From Mycobacterium sp. 4858 (GTDB taxonomy: Bacteria > Actinomycetota > Actinomycetes > Mycobacteriales > Mycobacteriaceae), in the NCBI RefSeq assembly GCF_900240975.1, contig NZ_LT968776.1, forward strand, positions 3,593,092-3,657,091: a DNA stretch of 64,000 bases, in the 5' to 3' direction. The notes under the pieces are model-generated. The model was given only the letters and a program-made list of their open reading frames with translations. It was not told the DNA's origin and ran no database searches. Shown here in pieces: positions 62,358 to 64,000 of this stretch. A program made the position numbers and the translations under genes. Positions within the stretch are counted from its first letter, which is position 1. Each line of letters starts with the position of its first letter.

Positions 62358-63370
62358 CCCGCCAGGACGTTCACCCCGCGCTGGAACACGCCAGGCAGCA
62401 GCGCGCAGGCCGGCACGATGGTGCGGCGGGTCGCCGGCGGGGCGCTGGCCAGCACCAGCCCCCGGGTGAGTAGCCGGTAGCTGCGGGTGATCCGTTGCCA
62501 CGCAAGCTCATACGACGCGGGCGTTTCGTCGACGATCGCGGCGACGGCGGCGCCAGCTTGTTTGACCGCCAGGCTGATGCCCTCGCCGGTCAGCGCGTCC
62601 TCGTAGCCCGCCGCGTCGCCCACCAGGAGCACCCGCCCCGCGACCCGCCTGGACACGACCTGCCGCAGCGGGCCACATCCGCGGGCCGGCCCCCGCGCCG
62701 CGCCCTGCAACCGCCCGGCCAGCCCGGGGAACCAGCCCAGGTCGGGCCGGCCCCGGGACAGGATCGCGACGCCGACCAGGTCCGGCTCCACCGGCGTCAC
62801 ATACGCCTCACCCCAACGCGACCAGTGCACCTCGACGAATTCCGACCAGGCGGGCACCCGGTAGTGCCAGCGCACGCCGTAGCGCCGCGGTGTCCCGGCC
62901 GTCGCCGCGATTCCGGTGGCCCGCCTGACCTGTGAGTGCAGTCCGTCGGCCGCAACCATCCATCTCGCACGCACACCGGCGGCGGCCACCCCGCGAGCGT
63001 CCTGGTGCACGGTGGTCACCCGGGCCCGAAGCCATTCGGTGTCTTGCTCTTTCGCGCGCGCGGCCAGCGCCGCGTGCAGCGTGGTCCGTCGCACCCCCCG
63101 GCCGGGCCCGCGGTGAAACCGCGCCTGCGCCCGGCGGTGTTCGCTGACATAGGCGATGCCATGAAAGGGCATACCGGCGGGGTCGACGCCGAGGGAGGTG
63201 AGCTCGGCGAGCCCGCCGGGCATCAGGCCCTCGCCGCACGCCTTGTCGATGGGGCCCTCGCGCGGGTCGGCGACGATGACCGAGAGCCCGTGCCGGCGTG
63301 CGTGCAACGCGGTGGCCAGGCCCCCGGGTCCGCCCCCGACGATCAACAGGTCGGTGTCGTAATCGCTCAC
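62354..63370 (-). CDS. FAD-dependent oxidoreductase, geranylgeranyl-reductase/SrsC-like
   Basis: 338 residues from GTG 63370 (same length as Rv1138c). FAD motifs VGGGPGGLATALHARRHG and LLVGDAAGYEDALTGEGISL, with the group motif CGEGLMPGG. Flavin oxygenase or reductase of lipid-like or phenolic substrates. Start overlaps the upstream gene by 4 bp (GTGA). Pairing with an ICMT-type methyltransferase recalls the srsB-srsC pair that decorates alkylresorcinols in Streptomyces, but no polyketide synthase is present here. Confidence 0.85.
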   Translation of the reverse strand: MSDYDTDLLIVGGGPGGLATALHARRHGLSVIVADPREGPIDKACGEGLMPGGLAELTSLGVDPAGMPFHGIAYVSEHRRAQARFHRGPGRGVRRTTLHAALAARAKEQDTEWLRARVTTVHQDARGVAAAGVRARWMVAADGLHSQVRRATGIAATAGTPRRYGVRWHYRVPAWSEFVEVHWSRWGEAYVTPVEPDLVGVAILSRGRPDLGWFPGLAGRLQGAARGPARGCGPLRQVVSRRVAGRVLLVGDAAGYEDALTGEGISLAVKQAGAAVAAIVDETPASYELAWQRITRSYRLLTRGLVLASAPPATRRTIVPACALLPGVFQRGVNVLAG

Positions 63371-63867
63371 GTGTAACCCAGAGCCGAATTCTCGACCTGC
63401 AGCCGCACCCTGAGCAACGCCGCGTTGGCCAGCGTGAACACGGCGGCCGTCAGCCACGCCGTGTGCACCAACGGCAGCGCCACCCCCTCGGCCACCACTG
63501 CAACGTAGTTGGGATGGTGCAGCCAGCGGTAGGGGCCCTGGCGCACGAGCGGGGCATCCGGCAGCACGATCACCCGGGTGTTCCACCGCCGGCCCAGCGT
63601 GGCGATGCACCACCAGCGCAGGCCCTGGCTGAGCGCCACCACCGCCAGCATCGGCCAGCCCAGCCAGCCGATGAACGGCCGGTGCAGCGCCCACGGCTCG
63701 AGAATGCAGCCGACCAGCAGTGCGGTGTGGATGAGCACCATCACCGGGTAATGCGGGCGACCAAACTCCCTGGCGCCCTGGGCAAAAGACCACCGCGCGT
63801 TCCGGTTGGACACCACCAGCTCAGCGACGCGTTCGATGGCGACTGCCAGGACCAGCAGGTAATACAT
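63367..63867 (-). CDS. ICMT-type membrane methyltransferase
   Basis: 166 residues, same size as Rv1139c. Four or five hydrophobic segments and the isoprenylcysteine-methyltransferase signature PLVRQGPYRWLHHPNYVAVV, which binds SAM at the membrane. Probably O-methylates a lipid or quinone-type compound together with the flavoprotein encoded after it. ATG 63867. Confidence 0.87.
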   Translation of the reverse strand: MYYLLVLAVAIERVAELVVSNRNARWSFAQGAREFGRPHYPVMVLIHTALLVGCILEPWALHRPFIGWLGWPMLAVVALSQGLRWWCIATLGRRWNTRVIVLPDAPLVRQGPYRWLHHPNYVAVVAEGVALPLVHTAWLTAAVFTLANAALLRVRLQVENSALGYT

Positions 63868-63934
63868 GTCTCCACTATCTATGGATGAGGGTTCCTTGTA
63901 CCCACGGTGCCGCCGACGCGGCGGTTCAACCCCG

Positions 63935-63992
63935 CGAGCGTAACGGCATGGCGAAAATTCGGCCCGAAAAGCGCCGTGGCGTTACGTACGCG
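63935..63992. repeat. Second copy of the GAGCGTAACG palindrome
   Basis: Left arm CGAGCGTAACGGCATGGCG, spacer with AAAATTCGGCCCG, right arm CGCCGTGGCGTTACGTACG. Same layout as the perfect copy at 37004-37059 but with several mismatches. Lies upstream of the methyltransferase start, near the window end. Confidence 0.6.
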
Positions 63993-64000
63993 ACGAGAGA

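Noticed and set aside
62354..63793. Longer N-terminus for the flavoprotein
   Set aside because: The frame upstream of 63370 is a shadow of the methyltransferase gene; GTG 63370 directly precedes the FAD motif.
1..64000. CRISPR arrays, rRNA or tRNA genes
   Set aside because: No regularly spaced repeats and no convincing cloverleaf or rRNA sequence was noticed on reading; a tRNAscan run would be needed to be certain about tRNAs.

Overview
The window is a high-GC actinobacterial chromosome segment. Gene order and protein sequence point to a slow-growing, non-tuberculous Mycobacterium, possibly of the M. avium complex. This rests on remembered M. tuberculosis gene order, not on a database search. 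The order fum - glpX - DUF4245 - esterase - 3beta-HSD-like - xseB/xseA - lipid-droplet protein - ispH - DUF6542 - ychF, then zwf - gnd - hydrolases - ppdK - prpD - DUF3556 - metE, follows Rv1097c to Rv1133c. The last two genes match Rv1138c and Rv1139c.

Layout. 1-12.8 kb: core metabolism (fumarase, fructose-bisphosphatase, IspH, exonuclease VII, YchF). 12.8-16.4 kb: an accessory patch behind ychF holding a RibD-like reductase, a HEPN-like protein, a RelBE toxin-antitoxin pair, a Ddn-type protein and an isochorismatase-family hydrolase. Short copies of the ychF 3' end lie between these genes. 16.4-21.7 kb: small secreted, VOC, cysteine-peptidase-like and cyclase genes. 21.8-30.3 kb: oxidative pentose phosphate genes zwf-gnd, several alpha/beta hydrolases, a WS/DGAT-like protein and a short PpdK. 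30.4-37 kb: DoxX, an amine oxidase, prpD (without prpC or prpR beside it) and a DUF3556 membrane protein. 37-39.7 kb: metE behind a cobalamin riboswitch.

39.8-62.4 kb is an accessory region not present in the M. tuberculosis order as I recall it. It starts with an AraC regulator, a GMC oxidoreductase and a cytochrome P450. A larger lipid or terpenoid catabolic cluster follows, around a tandem (two-domain) TetR regulator of the Mce3R type. The cluster contains three SDRs, a nitroreductase, two acyl-CoA dehydrogenases, a VWA protein plus CbbQ/NorQ-type AAA+ ATPase, a substrate-binding protein without a signal peptide, an AveC-like membrane protein, a P450, an aldehyde dehydrogenase, a thiolase and a crotonase. 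Six look-alike 17-20 bp sites lie in front of the transcription units from 45.9 to 54.1 kb and probably form the regulon of the tandem TetR protein.

How the genes may work together (inference): the P450 and dehydrogenases oxidise a hydrophobic substrate to an acid, and FadE/SDR/crotonase/thiolase shorten it by beta-oxidation. The ATPase-VWA pair would activate a metalloenzyme, and the binding protein and AveC-like protein would handle or rearrange the substrate. No transposase, integrase, tRNA, rRNA or CRISPR array was seen.
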